64,000 bases of DNA from Marasmius tenuissimus. Taxonomy: Eukaryota > Basidiomycota > Agaricomycetes > Agaricales > Marasmiaceae. The stretch lies in contig JAQOTA010000035.1 of NCBI GenBank assembly GCA_029532415.1, forward strand, positions 1-64,000. The letters run 5' to 3'. Shown in pieces: positions 8,641 through 21,100 of the stretch. A program made the position numbers and the translations under genes. Every line of letters begins with the position of its first letter. Within the stretch, counting starts at the first letter, position 1. The notes below the pieces were generated by a model. It was not told the origin of the DNA. It made no database searches and saw only the letters and a program-made list of their open reading frames with translations.

Positions 8641-9699
8641 GGTTCGCGTCCGCAACTTAATACCAATGACATTGTCGCATGCTTTGAGAGAAACTTCGGT
8701 GACTTTGTTTATCTTCCCGCGTCATTGGGAAGAAACTGGGAGGAAGACCTTTCCAAGTTTGCGCAACACGGGTATCTGACCTTCGGGACCGTGGTGCAAC
8801 CTTCAAATCCAGAGCATCTTGCCCACTTCCCTTCAACGCCCGTCCCGACGTGGCATTTTGAGAATCACAGCCACGGTGTTGGAGCAAATTACTCCAGAAT
8901 AGGTGTGTTCTATATGTTCGTATGCAAGACTCCTTGTCTCACCTAGATCAGCTCCCTTGCGCATTGATCTGACGTTCAACAACTCTCACAGTGTGCGCCT
9001 AGATCTCCGCTTCTCGTTATGTTTTCCAAAGGTTGATCGGACTCGACTTCGCGCCACTTATCTTCGCCAGTTTTATTCACATGCTGATCATTGGACGTGT
9101 AAGTGCCTCAAAAAACTTCTCTCTTACCGTAATCCAATCCCCATTCTAAAACTCACACCCCCTAGTTTTCATCGACGAAATTGGATTCTCCTTCACTGGT
9201 CACTTCTCCCGTCCGACACTCGCATACCTCTTTGTTCCACATTTGCGCGTGGAGTACGTCGAGGGATGTATCGTTTACGGCATCCTCTTCCGTCCCCACT
9301 CTTCTACTGGTCCTCTGACCCGAATGGAAGAAGTGTACTCCCGAAGAGGGATTGGAAGACTTACGGTGTACCCGAGCTGGAAGTTACAGAATGGGTTGGT
9401 TCGTATTGGTTTTCTACCCAATACGAGTGCGTTAGAGACCATCTACGGGCGCAGAGTCACAGATCGGATGTGGGGCAGTACATAAGGGATCATGATTATC
9501 CCGACTTGATACACGGTGGCGTACCATACGACCTTCGCCACCATCAGCAAAGGTTGAGAAAACTGGTAGAGGGACCACTACACCTCTGGGATCTTTTTCA
9601 GCCACAATCAGCTTCCAGGTCAGCTGGAATGGCTGCCGAGATTCAATCACTTACCACGTCCAAGCACGATGTACAGAAGCGACGACAGTCGGAACATGA
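8641..9699 (+). CDS. Spliced hypothetical gene, 5' end not resolved
   Basis: Four exons keep one open frame: 8641-8902, 9003-9098, 9166-9477 and 9548-9699. The junctions are GTGTGT..GCCTAG, GTAAGT..CCCTAG and GTACAT..CATCAG. The first exon begins after a CTTTCAG acceptor in phase 1, so at least one upstream exon with the start codon is missing. An ATG at 8498-8500 followed by a weak GTTTCG donor is one candidate. The product is at least 273 residues and soluble, rich in aromatic residues (WTFFIDEIGFSFTGHFSRP), with a C-terminal SFQVSWNGCRD stretch. I recognise no domain. The many longer overlapping frames here read through the introns and are shadows. The third intron has a weak donor, so the last exon is the least certain. 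Confidence 0.5.
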
Positions 9700-9811
9700 T
9701 ACTAAAGTTGAAGCTAGGGTAACAGTAAATCTCGCTCGGGAACCTATATCGGTCCACGCGGTCTGTACGACCAGGTAAGGCTAGTCTTCCTCGTTTTTTC
9801 AACTTCTCAAG

Positions 9812-10128
9812 CCTCTTGAGTAGATTCCTGACCACCGGAAGGACACCTGACTCACGAACGCAGCAACCGGGAACAGGTAAAACCGCAAGTCAAGCAAAAT
9901 CAACGGAGGTTGTGCTCCAGAGACCTAACCGAACTCGAAGGTGAGTATCGGGAGTTTTAGCCTTTCTTTTCAAAGATCTGACCCGGCATTTTCAGCCTCC
10001 AGACGGCCGGTAAAGCTGCTGCCGTGAACGATGAACGGACAAAACAGCCGGAACGAGCCAGAAATCAAGCCAAGACAAGAAGCGATCCTACGGAATCTGC
10101 CAAAGCTTTCCAACACACGAAACAATGA
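9812..10128 (+). CDS. Possible two-exon gene fragment, hydrophilic C-terminus
   Basis: Two stretches, 9812-9940 and 9996-10128, join in frame across a good intron (GTGAGT..TTTCAG, 55 nt) and end at a TGA. The peptide is hydrophilic and rich in Lys, Arg, Gln and Thr (QPERARNQAKTRSDPTES), perhaps disordered. An acceptor-like TCTCAAG precedes the first part, so it could be the tail of a longer gene or an alternative 3' end of the gene just upstream. Confidence 0.3.
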
Positions 10129-10930
10129 ATTTGTTTCTACGCCCTCGCGATCATGATCTCAGACTGCCATATAGCTTTCAGACGACTTCCGCAAGCCGAG
10201 AGACGAAGCAAAGAATTAAGAAGATATGGAGATAGTTGGGAATAGTCAGAGTCGCCGTACAAGGAGATTTGAGGATGTACGACAGCGATAAAGTCCTCTG
10301 CAGCCAAGGAATGTTCCGAAATTGTACTTAGCGGTGGGTGCCAGCTCTCGGTGAATCATGTGGAAAAGTTGATGAAGAGCAATCTGACGACAAGAGCATC
10401 GCTTGAAATGTTTCTCCTATCGAAGTTCAATAGGTTTCACCCCGGACGTTTGTGATGCTGATACTGATGATGGCGTTGCACAACACCCCTTTTCGTGTTC
10501 AGTATGTGTACTGTATACCAACGGCGAATGTACGGGGTTTCCTCTCCCTACACAACGGGAACTTGACCTGAAAGCTAGAGTTCAATGAAGGTTCCATTTC
10601 CAGTTCTCCTTCCTCCGGTGCGCTCACCCACAAACTCCATTCTCCTATTATCTCTTCAAAGAGGACCCTGTACTGCCTTCAGTACACAGCGAAACAACTC
10701 TGGGAAAGGAGAATATGTGAAGCATGTGGCCTCGCCTCTATGCCGGAAGAATATCAAGATGGATAGTGGATCCATCATTTGACCACAGCAAATTGCCTAG
10801 GACCCGGCCCAATCGTCAGACATAAACTGATAAGTGGGAGGTTGGTGCTCTCCCACCCCGCCCAGCTATTTTGCTATACAGGGTCGAATCAGGAAATCTT
10901 CCTCGCCGGCGACATCTTTACCAAGTACCA
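10129..10930. other. Upstream region of the first membrane-protein gene; no gene seen
   Basis: Only short frames (65 codons or less). One runs into the next gene's start region but lacks features of its own. No obvious TATA element was found. Confidence 0.4.
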
Positions 10931-12423
10931 ATGGCTGAACCTACCTACTTTCGGCGGGTCGTTGTAGACGACACAGATCCTCGAATCACATATCACACCG
11001 GTGCATGGAATTTCGATATATCAAGTTTCGACAGTTTTGGGGAACGGGGAGATCCATACAACAAGACGATGAAGGGGACGAACTCGGGGCGGGCAGGGTT
11101 CACGTTTACCTTTGAGGGTGAGTAAACAAGCCAGTAAGATACCTGGCGATGTATCGTCCGTTCTCATCTCTCCCTTCGCTCGATATAGGGGACTACATCC
11201 AAGTGAAGGGTGCGAAGGATAACCGTAGAATCGTCCGCGAACCGAATTCTACCACTGATTCCGCCGACCTGCTCCCAAAATACACCTGCCAGATTGACGA
11301 TATCCCCATTGGCACTTTTCCATACGAACTCTACATGTATGCCACCACCAATCTCGTCTTATGCGAGCAAGCCCGCCTTTCCAGAAAAAATCATACAGTA
11401 ACCATCAATGTCACGGTGGACAACCCCAAAACGCAAATGTTTTGGTTGGACTCAATCGAATATGGCCCATTGGATACTGTAGATCTGACGCAAGAGACGC
11501 TGAAAGTGATGTCGGGTGATACGAGGAACTCCATTTATTACAATGAAACAGGAAATTGGAACGTTGGGACTGCAGGCAATCAGTTTATATGGACGGATTT
11601 CCCTGGTGCAACGATGTCTTTCCGATTTAATGGTGGGTGCGCAGATCTCAATGCTTCACTCCCCATATGATCGGCGCTAAACATTGAGATAGGTACCTTC
11701 GTAGCGTTGTATGGATATATCGACCACCCGAGCTTACCCGATCGCCATGCGGATTTCGACAGTAGTACAGGTTCCTACTACATAGACAACGGTAGCTCCA
11801 CCTCCTTCGAGCTCGCTAGGTCAGACCATTTGCCGTCTAGTCCGAATAACTACACGTTCTGGTCAAATCGACACCTTTTCAACGTCAGTTTGGAGTATAC
11901 TGGCAGGGAACATGAAATGGTTATCAGCTACTCCGGAGCACACAATAACCCAAATGAGCCCCCCCAATGGCTTGCTATCGACTATTTTCACGTGAGAAAC
12001 GACAGGATGCCACCCATCCAGGGCAATGGGAGTGTACCAGGTACCTCATCGCAATCGGATTCCAATCGGAAGACACCTCTTGGACCAATTGTTGGCGGCG
12101 TAGTTGGCGGAATAGTTGCCTTACTCACCGTCGCAGTGTTGGTGTGGTTCTTCAAGTCAAAACGCAGGAGGGAGGAAATAGTGCCCTACATGACCCAGGT
12201 CACGGATACGTCGGTTCGCTCTGTTGTAGGAGGAAAAGACTCATTACCCGGCCAGTCACCTCCCACTGGGGACCATCCATCCGACAATTCCTTAGATGTA
12301 GGAGGATCGGCACAGCCGGTCGCCACTAGTAGACGACACCACGACAGGGAGATTCGATACGATCAGAATATGAATGGGAGTTCACAATTAGCAGACGCAC
12401 CACCCACTTACACGCCAGAATAG
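10931..12423 (+). CDS. Single-pass membrane protein, basidiomycete family, copy A (453 aa)
   Basis: Three exons, 10931-11117, 11189-11632 and 11693-12423, joined at GTGAGT..GATATAG and GTGGGT..GAGATAG. Both introns interrupt a Gly codon in phase 1. The N-terminal ~340 residues form a predicted beta-rich ectodomain with two similar halves: a VVVDDTDPRITY start, the phrase SSFDSFGERGDPYN and a later FRFNGTFVALYGYID. N-glycosylation sequons are present. A strongly hydrophobic segment follows at about residues 341-364 (GPIVGGVVGGIV start), then a basic stop-transfer KSKRRR and a ~90-residue cytoplasmic tail. The tail ends with PPTY, a PPxY motif that can bind WW domains. Membrane proteins of this layout are, to my knowledge, abundant and uncharacterised in Agaricomycetes. 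The first ATG gives no obvious signal peptide, so a missed 5' exon is possible. The paralogue is at 46265-47781. Confidence 0.85.
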
Positions 12424-15400
12424 TTTACTCCAATTTTTTGTCGCCCTTTACGATCGACCGAGTTTTTTGTAGTGGATCAACCAAATACAGTAGAAAGGCT
12501 CGCGAGTCGTGGTATGTTTGAAATAGGGTACTATGCCGTATCGAATGTTTAGAGAGGGCGGGAAAATGGACATCGTAAACTTTCAATGGATCGTGAGTAG
12601 CCTGATGTGCTGGATATCCCAGGTTGAGCAACGTCGCCATCCTGAAGGATTGGTGGGGGGAATTGGGGGTATGGTGACGGGAGGGTGCCTGGTAGATGAT
12701 ACCTCATTCACGAACTCCAAATTTTCGTCGAAATGAGCGAGAACACAGAGTTATAGAGACCCGAGCTGGGGTAACGACGTCTCCTACTCGAATAAGGTCA
12801 GTCCTGGCAGAAGTAGTTTGGTCGAGCTCGAACAATAACGATGGGCATAAGTTCTGGGGGCGGGATTAAAGTAAAGCTCGACCGTTAAGAGACGCCCGAG
12901 AAAGCTTACTTGTCAAAGGGTTGATAATACTTCCTCTCCTGTGAGCGGTACCCCGCTCAGCGTAATATCGGTCAACGCGCTACCTGAACAGTTCAGGAAT
13001 TCCTCGAGTGAAGCTCCCGTCCAACTTACTATCGCACGGAGTGTTTTGCAGCAGGTCCAGGTCGGCCTGTAAAAGACATCTTCTTGAGCCAGGGGGGAGC
13101 GACCGAGTCGAATATGGTTTCGGAATAATGTTTATCCCAAAATATCCCGAAATGGCTGTAAGTAAGGGTGAGCAACATTTTCTTATCACAATGAGGCATT
13201 GGATCGAAGCCGACGGGTGAGCGGTGAAGACCCATCGGTGGGATAGATGATGCTAGCCCACTGTGTTAGCTGTTGAACACGTCAGAATGTGAGGTGAATG
13301 GTGAAGGTTACAGCAGGTTCGAACTCACTAGAAGTCGACACTGTGGTGGCGATAGAGCTCGACCTTGGAGCTGTGCCGGTGGCAGAAAAAAAAAGCCAAC
13401 GCCCACCTCAAAGATCACAGCGCCAAATGAATGTTCATTCCTTTGCCTTCGGTCAAGACAGTTTCGATCGGCTTAGGATGGCTCTGTGAGAAGGTAGAAA
13501 GATGGGTTCGTCAACTTCGCCCATATGGACAACCAAGCCCCCAAAGCAGGCATGTAGAGGTGTGAGAACCGAGATAGTTCTTCGGAACACGAAGCAAATC
13601 ATCGTCGACGTGTACATATCCCTCCCTATTCCATTCTTTAACATTCTTTAACATTCTCTTGAGAAGCCGTACAAGAGTGCAGGGTCTCTTATTAACGAAG
13701 ACCGACCTTGTCATGTACCTCAATCTGCAAAAACGAGGCGAGGATCGGTCGTCTGAGTCAAACCACCCGGGAATGGAGCGTTATCCAATGGAGGGCCACA
13801 TTCTCGAATAGAGAAACTGGTCTGGGAGTAGTTCGAAACAGCTAGACGTGGCCCTAACTACGAGCCTGTGGCGTTCATATTGAATTATGGAACTCACAGA
13901 CGACTTCACTTACCGATTGCCCCTGAGAAAGAGGGCCACTGTAAACAAAAAACCTCCAAAAACCGTAGCCAAGTGATTCCAAGTGGAAGACCGAAGCCTC
14001 CGACGTTCGGCCGCTGGTTCACACAACCATGTGAGGTATGACACCACCCGACATAAAGAGGGTTCTTCTCATCCTTCCTTTCATTCTAGGTCTTCTCACC
14101 GATTGAGCCCTTTGCACCATATACGAGGTCACCAACCAAAACACGGGAACCCGGACCATAAAAGGCAAGTGTGACCGTCGAGGAAGCAGATCAGAGGGGG
14201 AAATGAAGGGTTGACCACTACTTCGTACCCTCCTTTCCCGTTCTGATTCTACAGAATATGGAAGGAGCGATCCGATACAAACATCTGGGCCATTGATACC
14301 CTTTAAGGAACTCTGAAGGTCGAACTTTGAGTTAGAGTGCCAGATCGCGACATGGCCAGAACATTAACATCAAGCCGTACTTACCTCCAGTGCGCTATCA
14401 ACGCTTTGTGAAATGCCCGGGTTTCTAGGGCTCTTTAACGCTAGGAACACCGAGCTCAATGACGCCTTCACTCCATTTCGGACCGAATGACAGTGCATGC
14501 CATTAAACCCGAGCTTGATCGACTTCATAGAGGCTATTATGGCTTCAATGGATCTTATGAGCTAGCTCTATCAGGACACCAGTTAATGAAAGGGACAATC
14601 TACCTTCAAAGCCCGCAGCATATTATTACGGCGTGTGGAATTCACCTTCATGTTTCATGCACCCGAAACCTGAAGATGCTATATGATCGCGCGAAACACT
14701 AGGCCATTGGGAGCGAGTCATTTCGGCGTTGTCCCCCTCCCTTTCTGCAAGGCTTGATCTTCATGATGCGAGTATTCAACGAGCTCGGAAGTTGAGATCT
14801 TTCTTTGGGGATTGAGAGCATAATCGTTCGTACGTTGATCGTAGGAAGGTAACTGAGCATTGAGGGGAATCTGGTATGAGATAACCTCTGATGAAAAAAT
14901 AAAGAGCAACCCACAGCTCACCTAACTAAAACACTCTTGAGGTAGTGATGTTTACTGGTAAAGGGTTTGAACCTTGATCGAATATGAACACCGAGACACA
15001 TTGCTGGAGGTTACACGCGCCGCGCACCCCGGTGTGAGAACCTTTATCCTCATTAGATGCTGGTATAAGGCGGATAACTTTCCGTAACAAGAGCTTCACT
15101 AGCCTTTTCTTTCTGTATGCCAAGTTCTGTTCTGGTATCAAGATGCTATCGGAAACACGCATCTCGTCTCACCTCCTGTTAGAGAACATAACGGTCCGTA
15201 CCAGAGGTTTATATCTGTAAAGGAAAGGAAGAGAACCTGTGAAATTTTGTCTGGTCCAGACTCTAAGACTGGACAAGTGAACCTTACCGAAAAAATAAGG
15301 CCTGCAGTAAAGCAATAAATATGGCACCACTTTCTAAAAAAGACGGGCCTGCTGGTCGAGATAATGTGCAAAATCGTATTACTTTGCTGTCGTATCCTCA

Positions 15401-16100
15401 GTGAGCATTTCGATAGACCTCGCCAGGGTGTTTCGGACCTTACGTTGAAAGTAGTCTGTGTGGTTGAGAATCATCGAAACAATGTATGTCTCTATCGAGT
15501 TCGTAATACTGGGTCCATCAGTTCTAATCCAGCGTACAATAAGTTCCTCACAATCAAACCTATATTTTCCGATGATTTCTCGATTGGCTGTATAATGGTA
15601 CCTTGCTACAGGATCATTTTCAGGTTATTAGTTCATATATGGCAACGCGCGGAAGCTATCTAGAGAAACTTGACTCACCGTGTGACAAATTCGCTATTGA
15701 AATAAGTTGGTGCGAGTGCAGCTGGTCTCCGAAAAACTCCTGTGTATCGGTGGAAAACCCTCCATGAGATAGTGGTGTACCCATATAGCATGGCGAAGCC
15801 TTCATCGACATTTTCTTGATTGAAGAATTCCGGCCGCTGCTGGGATCGGAGCGACATCAGACAAGGTGTTGGTTGCAGTGAAAGAAGTGAAATACCACGT
15901 GATGTTGTTGCTCTCGCCTGGCGCTCGTTTCAGATATTAGCGCTTGCCAAGAACTTCCCAGGAATCTGAAGCTCAAGGGCCCATCTTCCGAATGCTGGCC
16001 TCCACGCGTGTTGACTGATAGTAAGACTTGGTAGTCAAAACATCGCAGCATCCTTGATTTCCTTTACATACTTCGTTATAGAGCAAGAAATCTCCCATTA
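12424..16100. other. Gene-poor stretch, no recognisable gene
   Basis: Many frames of 60 to 100 codons, none conserved or paired by good splice sites into a clear gene. A small tandem repeat of CATTCTTTAA lies at 13632-13657. On the minus strand around 15660-16340, several frames could be exons of one gene, including a hydrophobic FFFFLALFQVTAFVF segment near 16200, but I could not fix a continuous model. Confidence 0.4.
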
Positions 16101-18100
16101 GCTTCTAAACCCCCAGTTCCTGCACTTGACCGTATCGCTCCGGCCTCCACAAGAATACTGAACCTTTCCCAGAAACGTGAACTCTCGCATCACTTCCTTC
16201 AGGGCAAAACACAAACGCGGTAACTTGAAAGAGCGCTAAAAAGAAGAAGAAGCATAGGCGGCCTCTATACTTAGTCAAGCTTCTCACGACCACTATCAAC
16301 AACGCGTTTAGTGACCAGCCTTCGAAGAACTTCACACGGTGCTCTCACTTTTCAACTCATGTTAACGGAATCAGACTGTTTTCAAGGGCTTGACATGCTG
16401 AGAGCTGGACGAGATTGGAGTCAGTGTCAAGTTCGTAGATGAATGTTGAAGAAGCATTCAAGAGTACTCGTTCATTCCCAAGATAGCTTGAATTTCATCA
16501 GTCATTCCCTGACGGCCCTCGTAAACTCTGAACGATTGGGGATTCTCAGGTTGCTTCCTGATATCTACTTGTTATGTTTAGACGTGCGCAAGCCAGAGCT
16601 TCTACTCTCAAGATCTATTCCTCTTCAAGTTAGGTTTACTCCTTCTTTTAGTACGGTAGCAGGTTGATCGACAATCTACATGGCTCGGGAGTTCGCCGCT
16701 GAGTCCACGGGACTCTGAAGGGATATAACTCTCCCCTTCCTTCGGCGAGGATTTTCTGTCGTCAAAGTTTCTGGAGACCCATAGATCATCAACGACAGGT
16801 TTCCCCGAGCGAAACTCGTCAAAAAAGAAACACAAAGTGTTCGCTGGGTCTAACGACCTCATCAGTAGAGATGGGCCACCGGACGAGAAGGCCCCGTCAT
16901 ACATCGGCCCGGCTGTTTCAATCGATCGATATGAACATCTATGAGCTTTTGACTCGATGACAGGCGACTTACAGACCGGAACATGAGTCAGCCCGTAGCG
17001 CTCGGGTACATACGTGTCCATTATGAACGATTTTAGGACCATACTGGGACTGTACATAAACCTTGGAAGGGTAGTCATGAGATTTTCGGACATGAAGCAT
17101 CACTTGGAACTTCAACTTGGAAGCGTACTCGGAAAACCCCGAGTGGGGAATTACTATTCAGTTCGGAGACCAGCTTCGGCACGTCGAATCCAATTTACCG
17201 TTCCCTTCTTCCCTTATCGTCAACCCCGGGCATCATACGACCATTCTACCGGACCATGAATGTCATATTAGGATGGGTAGATGATGAGACTGTCGTTCAT
17301 AAGCGTTCATACAAGCCCAACTCACCGATGACAACCGGAACCAACTACCCCGCATTGATGTTAGCTCGCCTATCGGGTGCGTAACTTGAAGCGATGCGCC
17401 AGATCGCTGTGTCGTCCAGGGTCTCATTTCCTGTCTATTCCGCTCTGGAGCTGTCTCAAATAACCGAACAGAGTTGCAATGACATCTCTCCTGGTGATAC
17501 ATCATGCGGATACGCTCAGGAGATGAATCTACCGCTCGTACTAGACCCCGAAAAACATATGGATTTTTAATTTCCGTTTAACTAGGAGTTTCAGCTGATT
17601 CCTTACCAGCCTGGCATTGTTGGCGTCGTATCGATGAATCAAAGGAGGTTTCCCTCGGACTTGCTGAGAAGATCGAGGGAATCTCGAGACATACTGCTTT
17701 CGGAGGCTTTGATGAGGACCAGTGCGGAGATTGAGATCCACAAGTACCAGTATGCAACATGTGGACTGTCGATAGATGAACAAGCGCATGAGCCTGCATG
17801 ATTATCCTGGGAGTCAAACAGATGGGAGTATGCCCTCTACCCACGTTTAACTTACATATCCCCATGCTCGTTGTTTCTACAGCAGTGAGCAGAGGGCCCG
17901 TACTCGAGATAAATTGCCCCCCACTAGCCGAGGCTAAGAATGACATATACCCCGGGTGGTAGGGATTCCTGCTATAATCCGGGTTCGACCCAAGGCAAGG
18001 AATCTGGAGCTTGCAAGGCCATGAGATTCTGATGATGCTCGGTGTTTTACCCACGTTCATTCAGCAGGTTGCACAACATGATATGATATGATAAACACGT
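16101..18100. other. Region with two longer minus-strand frames of unknown status
   Basis: The minus frames 16608-17093 (161 codons) and 17578-18060 (160 codons) are the longest here. Both have plausible ATGs but no recognisable domain, and the second overlaps a different minus frame of similar quality (17541-17789). A run of ATGAT repeats lies at 18079-18093. I regard them as unproven. Confidence 0.3.
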
Positions 18101-21100
18101 GGGCGATATGATGAAAAATCACCTCGGACGAGATCATCACTGAATTTGTACCCTGCTGACTAGGAGATTATTCGACAGCTGACATGAAGAACATTGAGTT
18201 TGGCGTTTGACAATCCGTCACTCAAGGAGCCTGGAGGTAGGACGAAGTTCTGTGGTCAAGCCTTGACGTTACTATCGAGCGAACATGCTATGATGCTGAA
18301 CTACCGGTCTGGAACATGAAATTTACCCTTGGGCCTTCGTAGGACTTATTATCTAGCCCTATGCCCTACAAATTCGATACCATGAGGTTTAGATGGAAAG
18401 AGTGCCAAGTTTCGCCCTGCAAGTACGCCCTAGAGATCCAAAATGAGCCCGGACTTTCTCCGAACAGTGGTGTCCAGACATGATCCGTCATTCCAATTCG
18501 CGGTTGAAGGATTCAGGTTCCTGCCTAGATTGAGTGTAGTTCACGGCCCTCATGGTTATAGATGAGCGTACAAGAGGACGATGGCTTAAGACCCACCTCG
18601 AGCTCACCGGAGCGTCAAGCCCGCATAATCTTTCCTCGCGACGTCGAGAACGCGTTAGCATCTGTATAGCACCACCATTGCCGAATAGTTCTGCCGACTC
18701 GATCACTCTCATACCTAGTTCGGATCCTTATTTGGAAACCTCAGCCCCAACTTCACACACTCATCGTTCGGTATTGAGGAATGCGGGTGTCTCTATGATG
18801 GCCTTTCCAAGTACCATCATCCAACTGAAATGAGTAGTTAGACGCGTGTACAGCATGTATACTGGTCAGAAGTGGAAGGCCCAGTACATAGCTCGATTGC
18901 GAACTGTATGCTACAAGCACGAAGCAACACCGTAAACGGATGCAGGGTCGGCCTCCCTGAATGGTAACATGACATCAGTATGCATTACCATTCTGATATA
19001 AAAGCGCGAGCTTCTCTGAACTTTACCGTTATTTCTCGACCCAACCTACCTTTTGAAGTTCGAAAAGTGATCCCTGGCTCTCACTTTCCGTATAAGGAAG
19101 CTTGAACAAAAATTTCCAAGCCAATTTGGATAAGGGGTAATTCGCTGAGAGGCCAAAATAAATCGGTCCCTTTGGGCGTTTGAGAATGCCAAAGCGAGAC
19201 GAAGCTCGCGGATTAAGTAGCCTGAGATGGCACTGAGCCTCTCCGAGTATCTCGATAATGTCTTCTGCAGGTGAATAACGCAGCCTCCCACTTCATAATC
19301 GTCTACGATCGTGTTAAGCCCTCACCCCGCCCCAAGCGTGTTTTTGGGGCTTTTTTCACGATAGCCGTAGCCCTAGACATTTGTTTGGAACGTTTTACGT
19401 GTTGGAACCATCGCATGTACCGACTTCGATAGCCAGAACCTGACAACACGGAAATTGATGAAATGCTTACGTTCAAGTGGGTAGTTGGGAGTTGCCGCCA
19501 GTTCTGAGCACGAAAACGATTTAATTGAGACTCCAAGACCCTCGCCGACGCTGACGGTGAAACACGGGAGAGAAAACCTCGAAATACCGGACATAGCGCA
19601 TCCGTGAGACTTTATACGTATGTGAAACCAGGAACCACAAACCTGAGAGTTCCTATCAGGAGATTCACAACATGCGAATAGGAAAGAGCGACCCAGTAGT
19701 CTGGGTAATTTGAGAAAGATAATTGCACCGAGCTGGTTTAATGACATGCATATGTACGTCGAGCTCGGACCAGCGGACTCGAAGTCCAATAAAAAAAAAC
19801 GACATACCGCGCGGGATTTAAGATTATGGCAGGGAAGGCTTTTGCGACTTCTTGGAGCAGATATTGCTTATCCGATCACGAGACATTTAACTCTTTTGAC
19901 GGAGGGACCACGAAAGTATGCCTTAGACACAACAGGAAGAAACACCATTGGTCGTGGTCAGAGCCTAGAGGGCAGGTGTGACCCTGAGTAAGAGTTTCCG
20001 AAAATGGCTCACTCCCACAAGGCCAAACATTGGCTAAATAACGCTCTTGGCTCTGCACCGTCATCATGTCGGGTTTTGGTGGGCCTAGGATGAGTACCAG
20101 TAGTATTTCCTATTCTATCAAATCTTAGACTGTTGCTCATCGGGTTTCTTTTTTAGGCAACCCTTCTCTTTGGATTGCTCCATTTGAACTCGAATGGAAG
20201 ATCCCAGGTATTGCTCAGCGCCGGGTTGGACCTTTCGTATAACATTCACGTCCTATAGAGGAGAAAATGCTACTTTGGATTGTGGTATGTTCCTTCACCA
20301 TAACGTGTCGGCGGCCCCGTGTCAATATCCTGACAACCGCAAGAAAAACTGGCTTCCATGCTGACGCCAGTTGGTATAAATCCTTATCAGAGTCGATGCA
20401 TCGCTGACGCTATAGCACACGCAGAATGATATTTATTGAACGGAGAGTTCGATATGTGCTATAGGGGTGTCAAGCTCAGCATCCTTGTCTACGATGCTCA
20501 GGCTAACTACTTCCAAGCCCTTTATTATAGCTTTTGTGATGAAGTCTTACCATCAATCCAAAGGCGTCACATTCGTTACTCGCTTTGACAATATCCTGCG
20601 GTACCGTCAGAGTTGTCACCAGGTCAGCCAGGAACGCCTTCAATATACGTTGTGGGTGCTTGTCGATTGATTACTATTGAGACGTCCAACATTCTCAACT
20701 TCTCAATGGGGCGTTGGGTTAGGCATGCTGTGCACACTGCAAGTGGGCTGCCGCAAAGACACGATTCGGAACCAGCAACTTACGACACCCAAGCTCGAGG
20801 GTTCATCGGCAGGATACATCAGTGAGTTGCTTTGATTCTAAATGCCAATATTCCTCAGGTCTCCTTTTGTAGAAGGCGGTGAGTGAGTCGTTAGGGGGAA
20901 CGGTGTTCTGATTTCTTTGTTGCGCAGCATTCTCAATGAATTCTTTTACCGCAAAGAATTTATTTCTGCATTTTAACCAGCCGAACAGGCGCACGTCTGG
21001 CGCCCAGCTCCCGCGAAGTTGACTCGGTATGATTCACCTCTTACTGTTTTTGATTCCTTCAGGTTGGGTGCCCAAGCCCACGGTATATAGGCCTCCATTG

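Noticed and set aside
8903..9778. A 291-codon plus-strand frame taken as one exon
   Set aside because: It reads through three good introns. The spliced alternative keeps frame over the whole gene and explains the splice sites.
1..10000. Telomere-linked RecQ-type helicase gene, often found at basidiomycete ends
   Set aside because: I looked for helicase motifs (GKT/S Walker A, DEAH) in the frames here and saw none.
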